42,180 nt of DNA, from NCBI GenBank assembly GCA_029257405.1, contig JARIBO010000005.1, positions 1 to 42,180 of the forward strand, written 5' to 3'. The position numbers and the translations under genes are program-made. The notes under the pieces are model-generated. The model did not search any database and was not told where the DNA came from. It saw only the letters and a program-made list of their open reading frames with translations. The stretch's first letter is position 1. The number at the start of each line of letters is the position of its first letter. The stretch is from Caryophanales bacterium (GTDB lineage: Bacteria > Bacillota > Bacilli > Bacillales > Amphibacillaceae). This document shows positions 1 to 7,478 of the stretch, in pieces.

Positions 1-2
1 TG

Positions 3-230
3 CTTGTAAATCAACCACAATCACTTGGAAATAGTGGTGCATGGTTTAATGGTATGCCAGTAACAATGACTTTAGGTTGTGGAACATGGGGCCATAACAG
101 CACAAGCGACAATATTACTTGGAAAAACTTAGTTAACTATACAACAGTTTCAAGAACAATTGATCCAAGAGAACCTTCAGATGAAGAAGTTTTTCCAGAA
201 AGTATCCGTAACAAACAAATATCACTTTAA
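3..230 (+). CDS. CoA-acylating aldehyde dehydrogenase, C-terminal end (partial)
   Basis: Only the last 75 codons are in the window; the frame is open from the left edge to the TAA at 228-230. The residues LGCGTWGHNS followed by DNITWKNLVN match the C-terminal signature of CoA-acylating aldehyde dehydrogenases (EutE, AdhE N-domain, sulfoacetaldehyde dehydrogenase SauS), where the equivalent is LGCGTWGGNS. The tail PREPSDEEVF is also typical of the SauS-like branch. Members of the family oxidise an aldehyde to the acyl-CoA with NAD(P)+. The catalytic cysteine lies upstream of the window, so activity and substrate cannot be judged. The family call is firm; acetaldehyde versus sulfoacetaldehyde is open. 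A strong terminator follows, and the next gene is a permease that could import a related substrate. Confidence 0.75.
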   Translation, partial: LVNQPQSLGNSGAWFNGMPVTMTLGCGTWGHNSTSDNITWKNLVNYTTVSRTIDPREPSDEEVFPESIRNKQISL

Positions 231-245
231 TAGTAATGACAAATT

Positions 246-280
246 GAAAATGGACATACTCGTATGTCCATTTTCTTAAT
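246..280 (+). terminator. Rho-independent terminator after the aldehyde dehydrogenase
   Basis: A perfect 13-bp stem pairs 246-258 with 263-275 around a CTCG loop and is followed by a T-rich stretch. It closes the transcript of the partial gene and separates it from the permease. Confidence 0.85.
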
Positions 281-314
281 TTTAATCTTAATCTGAAATT
301 AAAATTATTGTATA

Positions 315-329
315 AATTAAGCGTTTACA
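315..329 (+). promoter_or_regulatory. cre-like catabolite-repression box upstream of the permease
   Basis: AATTAAGCGTTTACA agrees with the cre consensus WTGWAARCGYWWWCW at 13 of 15 positions; the mismatches are the usual TG at the left end. It lies 57 bp before the permease start. A box with the same core occurs at 1706-1720. CcpA control is inferred from the match only. Confidence 0.4.
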
Positions 330-386
330 TAGAAAAAATAATTATAAATATAAATTAGGTATAATCATTGGGAGGTAAAAAAATAT

Positions 387-1691
387 ATGTTGAGTATGTT
401 TGGTTTAGTCGGTTCTCTTGCTTTATTAATTATTTTGACAATGCGTAGTGTGAATATTATTGTTTCAGCAGTTATTTGTTCTAGTATTTTAGCTTTAACA
501 GGTGGTCTAAATTTACTTGATGCATTGACTGAAAATTATATGGAAGGGTTTACAGGTTTTTTTAAATCGTGGTTTCTAATTTTTCTTTTAGGTGCTATTT
601 TTGGTAAAGTTATGGAAGAAACCCAAGGCGCTAGCGCTATTGCACATTGGATTCAAGATAAACTCGGAACAAAAGGTGCACTATTGTCAGTTGTTGCAGC
701 ATGTGGTTTAATGACTTATGGTGGTGTAAGTGTATTTATAGTTGCATTTTGTGTGTATCCAATTGCTTTATCATTATTTAAAAGCGCTAATTTACCCCAT
801 CGTTTTATTCCAGCAGCTCTTGTATTTGGTTCAATTTCATTTACAATGACAGCACCAGGATCGCCTGAAATACAAAACTTAATCCCAACAGAATATTTAG
901 GAACAACACCTCTTGCGGGAGGATTTATTGGCTTTCTTTCTTCGTTCCTGATTTTAATTTTGGGAGGGTTTGCCTTAAATAAAATGGTTCAAAATGCCGT
1001 TAAAAAAGGCGAAACATTTAGATTACCATATAAAGAAATGGAAGAAGAAAATAAAAAAACAACTAAATCTTTGCCAAACGTTATATTAGCACTTATACCA
1101 TTAATCGTAGTTGTTGGTGTTTTAAATATCATAGCTCAATATATTCCAACTGATAAAGCTGTTATTGTAGGATTGTTTAGTGGTGTTATTATTGCTTGGT
1201 TACTTATGTTTAAACAACTAGATCATCATTTACCCATTTTAGCAAGAGGTACTGAGAATTCAATCGTGGCGATTGCTAATACATGTGGTGTTGTTGGTTT
1301 TGGTGCTGTAGCTTCTCAAGTTCCTGCATTTACTGCAATTGTTGATGGTTTAACAAATATGCCGGGATTAGAATATGCAGGCTTAGGTTTGTCTGTAACA
1401 TTAATAGCAGGTATTACTGGATCAGCTTCAGGTGGGCTTGGAATAGCGATGCCGATATTAGCACCAATTTATCAAGCGCAAGGATTAGATCCTGGTGCTA
1501 TGCATAGAATTTCATCTCTAGCCTCAGGTGGGCTCGATTCATTACCTCATAATGGTTATATAGTGACAACTGTTCAAGGTGTATGTAAGGAAACGCACCA
1601 ACGTTCTTATAAGTCGATATTTGTATTAAGTGTCCTTATACCAACACTTGTTTTAATTTTAGCAATCGTACTTTATACGATGTTTTATTAA
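387..1691 (+). CDS. GntP-family permease
   Basis: A 434-residue polytopic membrane protein with about 11-12 hydrophobic segments spread over the whole length. It resembles the GntP/citrate-transporter-like permeases (gluconate and hydroxy-acid symporters). Typical features are the glycine-rich loop MTYGGVSVFIVAF near residue 110, the TMTAPGSPEIQN motif near 155, and the C-terminal GSASGGLGIAMPILAP and ASGGLDSLPHNG repeats near 350-390. The substrate cannot be read from sequence. The start at 387 is set by GGGAGGT at 370-376. The gene stands alone between a terminator and a new promoter. The cre-like box at 315-329 suggests glucose repression, which fits a carbon-source importer. Being downstream of an acylating aldehyde dehydrogenase hints at a shared catabolic route, which is inference. 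Confidence 0.85.
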   Translation: MLSMFGLVGSLALLIILTMRSVNIIVSAVICSSILALTGGLNLLDALTENYMEGFTGFFKSWFLIFLLGAIFGKVMEETQGASAIAHWIQDKLGTKGALLSVVAACGLMTYGGVSVFIVAFCVYPIALSLFKSANLPHRFIPAALVFGSISFTMTAPGSPEIQNLIPTEYLGTTPLAGGFIGFLSSFLILILGGFALNKMVQNAVKKGETFRLPYKEMEEENKKTTKSLPNVILALIPLIVVVGVLNIIAQYIPTDKAVIVGLFSGVIIAWLLMFKQLDHHLPILARGTENSIVAIANTCGVVGFGAVASQVPAFTAIVDGLTNMPGLEYAGLGLSVTLIAGITGSASGGLGIAMPILAPIYQAQGLDPGAMHRISSLASGGLDSLPHNGYIVTTVQGVCKETHQRSYKSIFVLSVLIPTLVLILAIVLYTMFY

Positions 1692-1705
1692 GATGTAATA
1701 TATAA

Positions 1706-1743
1706 AATTAAGCGCTTGCATTTTACAAGCAATACATTATAAT
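1706..1743 (+). promoter_or_regulatory. Promoter with overlapping cre-like box for the SCP2/thioesterase pair
   Basis: TTGCAT (1716-1721) and TATAAT (1738-1743) are separated by 16 bp, a good sigma-A promoter. A cre-like box (AATTAAGCGCTTGCA, 1706-1720, 12 of 15 matches) overlaps the -35 element. A short palindrome GCTTG/CAAGC at 1714-1730 lies in the same place. Confidence 0.55.
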
Positions 1744-1787
1744 GGATGAATAGTCATTCATTATTTATGGAAAAGGTGGTATTAAAA

Positions 1788-2135
1788 ATGGATATAGAAT
1801 CGATGAAGGTAACAGAGATTTGGAACTTACTTGAAGAAAAAGCAAAATCTAATTCAGATGCCGTAAATGATATGGGATCTAATACGTATGGTTTTCAATT
1901 ATCTGGGGATGAAGCAGGTGAATACACATTAGATTTTGAAACAGGCAATGTGAAAGTAATTAATCAATTAGAAGATGAAACGGACTGTACACTCCAATTG
2001 AGTGATTCTAATTTTAAAAAATTAGTTAATGGTAAATTAAATGCAACATCTGCATTTATGATGGGAAAAATTAAAGTTAAAGGTAATATTGGACTCGCTT
2101 TAAAATTAGAAAAATTATTAAAAACATTATTTTAA
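1788..2135 (+). CDS. SCP2 sterol-binding-domain protein
   Basis: A 115-residue protein that is almost entirely one SCP2 domain: an N-terminal helix (about 1-25), a beta sheet in which TYGFQLSGDEAGEYTLDF and DCTLQLSDSNFKKLVNGKLN are the recognisable strands, and the ending MMGKIKVKGNIGLALKLEKLL, the most conserved signature of the family. SCP2 domains hold hydrophobic ligands such as acyl chains or acyl-CoAs in a tunnel; the bacterial ligand is generally unknown. Start 1788 is chosen over the in-frame ATG at 1746 because AAGGTGG (1773-1779) lies 8 nt before it and 1746 overlaps the promoter. The thioesterase gene begins 20 bp downstream, so the pair probably forms one transcript, consistent with acyl-CoA or lipid handling. 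Confidence 0.85.
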   Translation: MDIESMKVTEIWNLLEEKAKSNSDAVNDMGSNTYGFQLSGDEAGEYTLDFETGNVKVINQLEDETDCTLQLSDSNFKKLVNGKLNATSAFMMGKIKVKGNIGLALKLEKLLKTLF

Positions 2136-2155
2136 AACATAATAGGAGGATATTC

Positions 2156-2605
2156 ATGCGATTACCTAATTATATAAAAGATTTAGAAGAATGGAAAAGT
2201 GAATTTTCATTTTCTACGGATATAAAAATACGTTTTTCAGAAACAGATATGTTTGGTCATGTAAATAATGTATCACCATTTATATATTTTGAAGAAGCTC
2301 GGACGGACTATTTTAATGAACTACAATATCTACTCAATGATTCTAGTGGAAGTATTCCGATTGTCGCTGATTTACAATGCGATTATCATAAAGAACTGTA
2401 CTTTGGTAATACCTTAAAATTATATGTAAAAGTAAATTCTACAGGAAATAGTTCACTAGATATTCATTATTTAGGTATAAATGAAAATGATGAAATATGT
2501 TTAACTGGAAGAGGTGCACTTGTTAATATTGATCCTCAAACAAAAAAAGCAGTACCATTAGATGATAGACTAAAAGAAAAAATGCTCGAAACTAAAAGTA
2601 GTTAG
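2156..2605 (+). CDS. Acyl-CoA thioesterase, 4-hydroxybenzoyl-CoA thioesterase/FadM family
   Basis: A 149-residue single hotdog-fold protein. The signature RFSETDMFGHVNN (about residues 25-37) with the catalytic aspartate, followed by FIYFEEARTDYF, defines the 4HBT/YbgC/FadM branch, which hydrolyses acyl-CoA thioesters in the cytoplasm. A second conserved patch, VADLQCDYHKELYFG, forms the dimer interface. The start has GGAGG 8 nt upstream. It is co-transcribed with the SCP2 protein. Its stop codon lies inside the left arm of the terminator at 2591-2634. The natural acyl-CoA substrate is unknown. Confidence 0.88.
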   Translation: MRLPNYIKDLEEWKSEFSFSTDIKIRFSETDMFGHVNNVSPFIYFEEARTDYFNELQYLLNDSSGSIPIVADLQCDYHKELYFGNTLKLYVKVNSTGNSSLDIHYLGINENDEICLTGRGALVNIDPQTKKAVPLDDRLKEKMLETKSS

Positions 2606-2634
2606 TTATGTTGCTAACTACTTTTAGTTTTTTT
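2591..2634 (+). terminator. Terminator overlapping the thioesterase stop codon
   Basis: A perfect 15-bp stem pairs 2591-2605 with 2614-2628 and is followed by a run of seven T (interrupted only by the end of the stem). The TAG stop (2603-2605) is part of the stem. Confidence 0.9.
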
Positions 2635-2656
2635 ATTATGTTAAACTAAGTAAGAA

Positions 2657-2680
2657 TATAATATAGTAACTGAAGAGGTG
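2657..2680 (+). promoter_or_regulatory. -10 element and Shine-Dalgarno of the murI operon
   Basis: A consensus TATAAT lies at 2657-2662. No good -35 is visible, so strength is uncertain. GAAGAGGTG at 2672-2680 precedes the TTG start at 2686. Confidence 0.45.
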
Positions 2681-2685
2681 TAATT

Positions 2686-3519
2686 TTGGAAAGAGCAATA
2701 GGTGTGATTGATTCAGGTGTAGGTGGTCTGACTGTTGTGAATGAAATTATGAGGCAACTGCCAAATGAACAGATTGTTTATTTAGGTGATACTAAAAGAT
2801 GTCCTTATGGGTCAAGAGAAGAGTCAGAAATTAAAGAATTTACATATAGTATGGTTAGAGAGATAATGACTTATGATTTAAAGATGCTCGTTATCGCATG
2901 TAATACAGCAACAGCTTATACATTAAAAGATCTTAAACAAATGCTTGATATCCCAGTAATAGGCGTTATTAAACCTGGATCTCGTGCAGCGATTTCAGTT
3001 ACTCAAACTAAAAAAATTGGTATTATTGGAACAGAGGCAACTATAAAAAGTAGAGCTTATGAGTACAGTTTAAAAGAAATTAACTCTGATTTAGAAGTTC
3101 AAAGATTAGCATGTCCATCATTTGTTCCAATGATTGAATCAGGTGATTATTTGAAAATGAATACTTTAGAAATGATTAAAGAAGTACTTAGTCCGCTTAC
3201 AAATAATAAAATGATAGATACTTTAGTACTTGGCTGTACTCATTATCCTTTAATTGCAGGAGAAATTGGTGAAGTATTAGGAGAAGATATTCATATTATT
3301 TCTTCTAGTGGTGAAACTGCTAGAGAAATGAGTGTCATCTTAGATCAAAGAAATTTATTGAGTAAAGACTTGATTTCATCGCATTTATTTTTAATGACAG
3401 GTAACAAAGATAATTTTAAACTGGTTTATGAAAATATATTTGATAATCGGTTAAGTAATTTTGCAGATGTAGAAATTAAACAAATAGAACTTAAAGAATT
3501 AGAGGAGTCTTATAAATGA
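2686..3519 (+). CDS. murI: Glutamate racemase
   Basis: A 277-residue enzyme that converts L-glutamate to D-glutamate for the peptidoglycan stem peptide. Both catalytic cysteines are present: C72 in ACNTATA and C183 in GCTHYPL. The N-terminal [13 protein letters not shown] and the [10 protein letters not shown] segment complete the family signature; length is normal. The start codon is TTG, fixed by the Shine-Dalgarno at 2672-2680 and by alignment of the N-terminus. It is first in an operon murI-rph-rdgB-phosphodiesterase with 4-nt overlaps, the same order as racE-rph-ysnA-ysnB in Bacillus and staphylococci. Confidence 0.97.
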   Translation: MERAIGVIDSGVGGLTVVNEIMRQLPNEQIVYLGDTKRCPYGSREESEIKEFTYSMVREIMTYDLKMLVIACNTATAYTLKDLKQMLDIPVIGVIKPGSRAAISVTQTKKIGIIGTEATIKSRAYEYSLKEINSDLEVQRLACPSFVPMIESGDYLKMNTLEMIKEVLSPLTNNKMIDTLVLGCTHYPLIAGEIGEVLGEDIHIISSSGETAREMSVILDQRNLLSKDLISSHLFLMTGNKDNFKLVYENIFDNRLSNFADVEIKQIELKELEESYK

Positions 3520-4250
3520 CAAAAATACGTTCGATAAAAATAACACCAAATTATATTACACATCCTGAAGGATCTGTTTTAATAGAAGTAGGCGATACGA
3601 AAGTAATTTGTAACGCAAGTATTGAAAATAGAGTCCCACCGTTTATGCGCGGTCAAGGTAAGGGTTGGATAACAGCAGAATATGCAATGTTGCCGCGAGC
3701 AACTAATACAAGAAATATTAGAGAATCATCACGAGGTAAAGTAGGCGGAAGAACGATGGAAATACAGCGACTAATTGGTCGAGCACTTCGTTCAGTCGTT
3801 GACTTAGACTTAATAGGAGAGCGTACTATTTGGATTGACTGTGATGTGATCCAAGCAGATGGTGGAACACGTACAGCTTCAATTACTGGAGCTTTTGTAG
3901 CAATGGCAATCGCTTGTAATAAATTAATCGAAGAAGAAACAATTACTAAGTTTCCAATCACAGATTTCTTAGCAGCAATTTCAGTCGGAGTTTTAAAAAA
4001 TGAAGAAGTTTCTGTAGACTTAAACTATGAAGAAGATTCACAAGCAAAAGTTGATATGAATGTAGTTATGACTGGAACTGGTGAATTTGTAGAAATCCAA
4101 GGGACAGGCGAGGAAGCAACATTTTCTTATAACGAACTAGAAAAAATGTTATCAGGAGCAACTAAAGGAATTAATCAATTATTCGATTATCAAAAAGAAG
4201 TATTAGGTAATGACATCTCTAATTTAATTGGAAAGAAGGAAGAAGATTGA
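3516..4250 (+). CDS. rph: Ribonuclease PH
   Basis: A 244-residue phosphorolytic 3'-5' exoribonuclease that trims tRNA 3' ends using inorganic phosphate. The whole length matches the family: [18 protein letters not shown] near the N-terminus, [14 protein letters not shown], the [20 protein letters not shown] phosphate-binding arginine region, and [15 protein letters not shown]. The ATG overlaps the murI stop by 4 nt (ATGA), so translation is probably coupled. The protein ends soon after the conserved core, as in other Firmicutes, with a short charged tail. Confidence 0.97.
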   Translation: MTKIRSIKITPNYITHPEGSVLIEVGDTKVICNASIENRVPPFMRGQGKGWITAEYAMLPRATNTRNIRESSRGKVGGRTMEIQRLIGRALRSVVDLDLIGERTIWIDCDVIQADGGTRTASITGAFVAMAIACNKLIEEETITKFPITDFLAAISVGVLKNEEVSVDLNYEEDSQAKVDMNVVMTGTGEFVEIQGTGEEATFSYNELEKMLSGATKGINQLFDYQKEVLGNDISNLIGKKEED

Positions 4251-4843
4251 GGACAATAATATTAGCTTCAAAAAATAAAGGGAAAATAAAAGAAATCAAA
4301 GAGTTATTAGATGAATATGATCTTGAAATAAAATCATTATTTGATTATGAAGAAATACCAGAGATAGAAGAAACGGGTATAACGTTTCATGAAAATGCAG
4401 CTATAAAAGCAAAAACAATTGGTGACCTTTTAAATTATCCTGTTATTGCAGATGATTCAGGTCTTATTATTGACGCATTAGATGGCAGACCAGGCATTTA
4501 TTCAGCAAGATATGCGGGTGAACCAACTGATGATTATCAAAATAATTTAAAAGTACTAAAAGAAATGGAAAGTGTAGATGAAGATAAACGAGGTGCTCGA
4601 TTCGTCGCAGTACTCGCTTTTTATCGTCCTGGAGAAGAAGTCGTATTTAGTGAAGGCTATTGTGAAGGAGAAATTACTTTTGGTGAAAGAGGGAAACATG
4701 GATTTGGCTATGATCCTATTTTTATTCCAAAAGGTTATACAAAAACAATGGCAGAACTAAAAGATTATGAAAAAAACATTATTAGTCACCGAGCTCAAGC
4801 ATTACATCAGTTTAAAGTATGGTTAAAAGAGCATGGTCTCTAA
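4247..4843 (+). CDS. rdgB: XTP/dITP diphosphatase (non-canonical purine NTP pyrophosphatase)
   Basis: A 198-residue Ham1/RdgB-family enzyme that hydrolyses dITP, ITP and XTP to monophosphates and so keeps deaminated purines out of DNA and RNA. Seen: the substrate loop [12 protein letters not shown] at the N-terminus, [15 protein letters not shown], the catalytic [24 protein letters not shown] segment (about 68-90), and GFGYDPIF near 150. The start is TTG, overlapping the rph stop (TTGA, 4 nt); there is no in-frame ATG nearby and the N-terminus aligns with the family from this codon. Confidence 0.96.
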   Translation: MRTIILASKNKGKIKEIKELLDEYDLEIKSLFDYEEIPEIEETGITFHENAAIKAKTIGDLLNYPVIADDSGLIIDALDGRPGIYSARYAGEPTDDYQNNLKVLKEMESVDEDKRGARFVAVLAFYRPGEEVVFSEGYCEGEITFGERGKHGFGYDPIFIPKGYTKTMAELKDYEKNIISHRAQALHQFKVWLKEHGL

Positions 4844-4860
4844 GGAGGTATGTGTTTTAT

Positions 4861-5364
4861 ATGAAAATATTAATTATGAGTGATACACACGGATTAACAA
4901 ACGAAATTGAGACGATCAAAAAGCGGCACAACAGTGACGTTGTTGTTCATTGTGGGGATTCAGAGTTAGCAAGTGATGCATTAGTATTAGATGGTGTAGA
5001 AGTCGTTAAAGGTAATTGCGATAGCGCTAATGGTTTTGTAGAAGAAATAATTGTCGATTTAGATGATGGGATAACCTGCTTAGTCACTCATGGTCACTTA
5101 TACGGCGTTAAAGAAAATTTACAAAAGTTAATAGATCGGGCTGAAGAATTAGCGGTTAATTTTTGTTTCTTTGGTCACACTCATATAGCGGGTGCTATAA
5201 CAATTAATAATACAATATTTATTAATCCGGGCAGTTTAAAAACTCCTCAAAATTCAATCGAAAAAACATATGCAATCTTAGAAATTCAAGATAAGGCATA
5301 TAATTTAATTTTTTATAATCAAGAAGGGCTTGAAGTAAAAGAAAAAGAATTACAAATTAACTAA
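4861..5364 (+). CDS. YfcE/MJ0936-type metallophosphoesterase
   Basis: A 167-residue calcineurin-like phosphodiesterase. The metal-binding blocks appear in order: SDTHG (7-11), HCGDSE, KGNCD, THGH and GHTHIAG, then NPGSLKTPQ. Relatives hydrolyse bis-p-nitrophenyl phosphate in vitro; the physiological substrate is not settled. The start at 4861 is chosen because AAGGAGG at 4842-4848 lies 12 nt upstream, immediately after the rdgB stop. An in-frame ATG at 4819 sits inside rdgB without a ribosome binding site. It corresponds to ysnB, the usual last gene of the murI operon. Confidence 0.92.
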   Translation: MKILIMSDTHGLTNEIETIKKRHNSDVVVHCGDSELASDALVLDGVEVVKGNCDSANGFVEEIIVDLDDGITCLVTHGHLYGVKENLQKLIDRAEELAVNFCFFGHTHIAGAITINNTIFINPGSLKTPQNSIEKTYAILEIQDKAYNLIFYNQEGLEVKEKELQIN

Positions 5365-5370
5365 AAAATA

Positions 5371-5405
5371 AAAAGACAGATTGCATTTGCAATCTGTCTT
5401 TTTTA
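5371..5405. terminator. Bidirectional terminator between the murI operon and the tRNA genes
   Basis: A perfect 14-bp stem (5371-5384 with 5389-5402) has an A run on its left and a T run on its right. It can therefore stop the murI operon on the plus strand and the tRNA transcript on the minus strand. Confidence 0.88.
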
Positions 5406-5408
5406 GGA

Positions 5409-5482
<74 letters not shown>

Positions 5483-5492
5483 ATAAAAATAA

Positions 5493-5563
5493 AGCGGGTG
5501 AAGGGAATCGAACCCTCGTTATCAGCTTGGAAGGCTGGAGTTTTACCACTAAACTACACCCGC
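5493..5563 (-). tRNA. tRNA-Gly (UCC)
   Basis: Minus strand: acceptor GCGGGTG pairs with CACCCGC, D-arm GTTTAGTGGTAAAAC, anticodon loop CTTCCAA (anticodon TCC) on CAGC/GCTG, and T-loop GGTTCGATTCC. It is 71 nt including discriminator T at 5493; CCA is not encoded. It is transcribed ahead of tRNA-Arg, 10 nt apart. Confidence 0.96.
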
Positions 5564-5602
5564 AGTTAGTATAATAACTTTATAGTTTCAACAACAATTA
5601 AT

Positions 5603-5631
5603 AGTATAGCAATTAATTGTTTTCTTGTCAA
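5603..5631 (-). promoter_or_regulatory. tRNA operon promoter
   Basis: On the minus strand a consensus TTGACA (5626-5631) is separated by exactly 17 bp from TATACT (5603-5608), about 40 nt before tRNA-Gly. This is the best sigma-A promoter in the window, as expected for stable RNA. Confidence 0.88.
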
Positions 5632-5738
5632 TTAATTTCATAATTTGATTTATATGTAATAAAAAGTGTTTTTGAAGCAAGATATATATCATAACATAAA
5701 TAACGTTAAAGTAAAATTATAACCTTTAAATAATTAAT

Positions 5739-5769
5739 TTGATGCGCTAATTATATATTAGCGCATCAA
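5739..5769 (-). terminator. Hairpin after the small minus-strand gene
   Basis: A perfect 12-bp inverted repeat pairs 5739-5750 with 5758-5769, ending 8 bp past the stop of the gene at 5778-6020. The T tract on the minus strand is poor, so termination efficiency is uncertain. The rest of 5632-5777 is AT-rich with nothing recognisable. Confidence 0.55.
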
Positions 5770-5777
5770 TATGACCC

Positions 5778-6020
5778 TTATAATTTTTTATGTTTATCGT
5801 AGTATTGAACACCAAACTGAGATCCTTCAGAGACCATATCAGCATTTTCTATTTCTTCAACCTTTTTATGTTTTGTTTGTGCGGGCTTGCCTGCTAGCTT
5901 TAAAATACGACTTTCTCGGTGACTATCTTTTTTATAGCCCGTTACAAGATCATAAAGTACGAAACTTGTTATGACACTGATAATAGTTGAAACAATTGTA
6001 ATTAAAATATTTCTTTTCAT
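5778..6020 (-). CDS. Small single-pass membrane protein of unknown function
   Basis: 80 residues: a short basic start, one hydrophobic segment (about 5-27, ILITIVSTIISVITSFVLYD) and a charged lysine-rich C-terminal half with no recognised domain. The N-terminal segment could be an uncleaved anchor. The start is supported by GAGGAGG 7 nt upstream on the minus strand. The next ATG downstream of the Shine-Dalgarno in another frame closes at once. The gene is divergent from another small membrane protein. I recognise no family; coding status rests on the good ribosome binding site and flanking hairpin. Confidence 0.7.
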   Translation of the reverse strand: MKRNILITIVSTIISVITSFVLYDLVTGYKKDSHRESRILKLAGKPAQTKHKKVEEIENADMVSEGSQFGVQYYDKHKKL

Positions 6021-6089
6021 TGCATGATTCCTCCTCGTTTAACTAAGATACCCTAGATAGAGAAAAATTAAACAAAATGTTTATAAGTG

Positions 6090-6117
6090 TTGTTTTGTGA
6101 TAAAGTCAGTGTATAAT
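6090..6117 (+). promoter_or_regulatory. Promoter for the small membrane protein and downstream gene
   Basis: TTGTTT (6090-6095) and TATAAT (6112-6117) are separated by 16 bp, 53 bp before the start at 6170. Confidence 0.55.
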
Positions 6118-6169
6118 TTAAAATGAACTTATTTTAGTTAAACACGTGAGTTTTATTAGGAGGATTGAA

Positions 6170-6349
6170 ATGAAAAACAATAAAAAACCAATGATAATTA
6201 TTTTAGTTATTATTTTGATGGTAGCAGCAGGGTTATTACTAGCAAATTATATGTTAAAGCAAGTCGATATCCAATTAGAAGAAAACGAAACTTCACAATC
6301 TATTCATTTTGAAGATTATAAAGAAATGTATGTAATTAAAAATAAGTAA
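6170..6349 (+). CDS. Small single-pass membrane protein of unknown function
   Basis: 59 residues: a lysine-rich start (MKNNKK), one strongly hydrophobic segment (about 7-27) and an acidic tail predicted outside the membrane by the positive-inside rule. AGGAGG at 6158-6163 lies 6 nt before the ATG at 6170, which is why this start is preferred to an in-frame ATG at 6146. It is followed after 35 bp by the repeat-helix protein, probably on the same transcript. No family is recognised. Confidence 0.7.
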   Translation: MKNNKKPMIIILVIILMVAAGLLLANYMLKQVDIQLEENETSQSIHFEDYKEMYVIKNK

Positions 6350-6384
6350 GTTGTACTTTAGAGTAAATGCAGGAGGTATTATAT

Positions 6385-7344
6385 ATGAATAAACCAGATC
6401 GCATAATTATGTTACCTAAAGTCAAGGAATCTTTAGAAACTAAATTATATAATTATATAGCGAATAAAAACTTTACAGAAGCATTAGCTGTTGCTGAACA
6501 GCTAATCAACCATGATGTAGACGAAATGAATATAAATCTCGCTAAGCTTTCCTGTTTAACTGAATTAAATAAGTTAGATGAAGCAATCATTTTTATTGAA
6601 AAACTTTTAAGTAAAGAAGATGAAAATTATTTTACTTATTTTGAAATATATATTGGTTTATTATATGAAACAAATCAATTTGAAGAAATGATGCGAGTTA
6701 TAGACGAAAAAGAAATTCCAGAAGAATTAAAAGAAGCATTCAATGAGCTTTACAGGATTGCTTTTCAAACGAATGAAAAAATAAAGCTAGCAAGTTCTAA
6801 AGAGTTATTAACTGAATTAGAAGTAGCGATCAATACTAATGAAAGTTTAAAACAGTGGAATTTAATAAATCAATTAAGAAAAATAAATATTAAACCACCA
6901 GAAAAAATTATAGAATTATTGAAATTAGCTAGCATTCATCCAGTGGTAAAGACTACAATATTTAGCTGGCTTAGGGAGACTCAGTATTCCAAAGAAGTGA
7001 AAATTACTAAATTTGAAGAAACAAAAATACTTATACCATCTGACACTGATAGTTTAACAACGCATTCTGCAGTAATTAAGACAATATTTTATTTGACAAA
7101 TATTGAGGAAGAAAATCCGACTTTATACCAAATGATTGAAGAAATGTTGATTAAATATATTTATGTAAACTATCCAATTTTATATGAAGAAAAAGAAGCA
7201 CAATACGTGGCAGAAGCATTAGAATATTTATGTAAAAGAAGCTTATATGGCGAATTAAATAAAAACTTAAGTGATATTATTACAAATTATATGGATAATA
7301 TTGAATATTGTTATAAGGTCTATTTTGAAGTAATTGAGAGTTGA
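6385..7344 (+). CDS. TPR-like helical repeat protein of unknown function
   Basis: 319 residues, soluble, almost all helical. The first third reads as paired helices with TPR character (NKNFTEALAVAEQLINHD, LNKLDEAIIFIEKLL, TNQFEEMMRVIDE), where small and aromatic residues fall at TPR-like spacing; later helices are more divergent. Such repeats usually bind proteins. Staphylococci have a conserved protein of this kind directly upstream of the trigger factor gene, and the position here is the same. AGGAGG at 6371-6376 sets the start at 6385, 8 nt on. The partner or role is unknown. Confidence 0.8.
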   Translation: MNKPDRIIMLPKVKESLETKLYNYIANKNFTEALAVAEQLINHDVDEMNINLAKLSCLTELNKLDEAIIFIEKLLSKEDENYFTYFEIYIGLLYETNQFEEMMRVIDEKEIPEELKEAFNELYRIAFQTNEKIKLASSKELLTELEVAINTNESLKQWNLINQLRKINIKPPEKIIELLKLASIHPVVKTTIFSWLRETQYSKEVKITKFEETKILIPSDTDSLTTHSAVIKTIFYLTNIEEENPTLYQMIEEMLIKYIYVNYPILYEEKEAQYVAEALEYLCKRSLYGELNKNLSDIITNYMDNIEYCYKVYFEVIES

Positions 7345-7355
7345 ACACCTTATAT

Positions 7356-7383
7356 TTGAAAGAGTACGTGTTTATGATATAAT
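7356..7383 (+). promoter_or_regulatory. tig promoter
   Basis: TTGAAA (7356-7361) and TATAAT (7378-7383) with a 16-bp spacer, about 95 bp upstream of tig. Confidence 0.65.
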
Positions 7384-7478
7384 GTAAGAGTTGTGTATAA
7401 TCTAGATGAAATTAATTAAAAATGTATTACTTTAAAATAACATACAAAAATTAAGAAATAAAATATGGAGGGGTTTAT

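Noticed and set aside
5771-5974. 67-codon plus-strand frame opposite the small membrane protein
   Set aside because: Begins at the hairpin that ends the minus-strand gene, lacks a ribosome binding site, and is antisense to a gene that has one.
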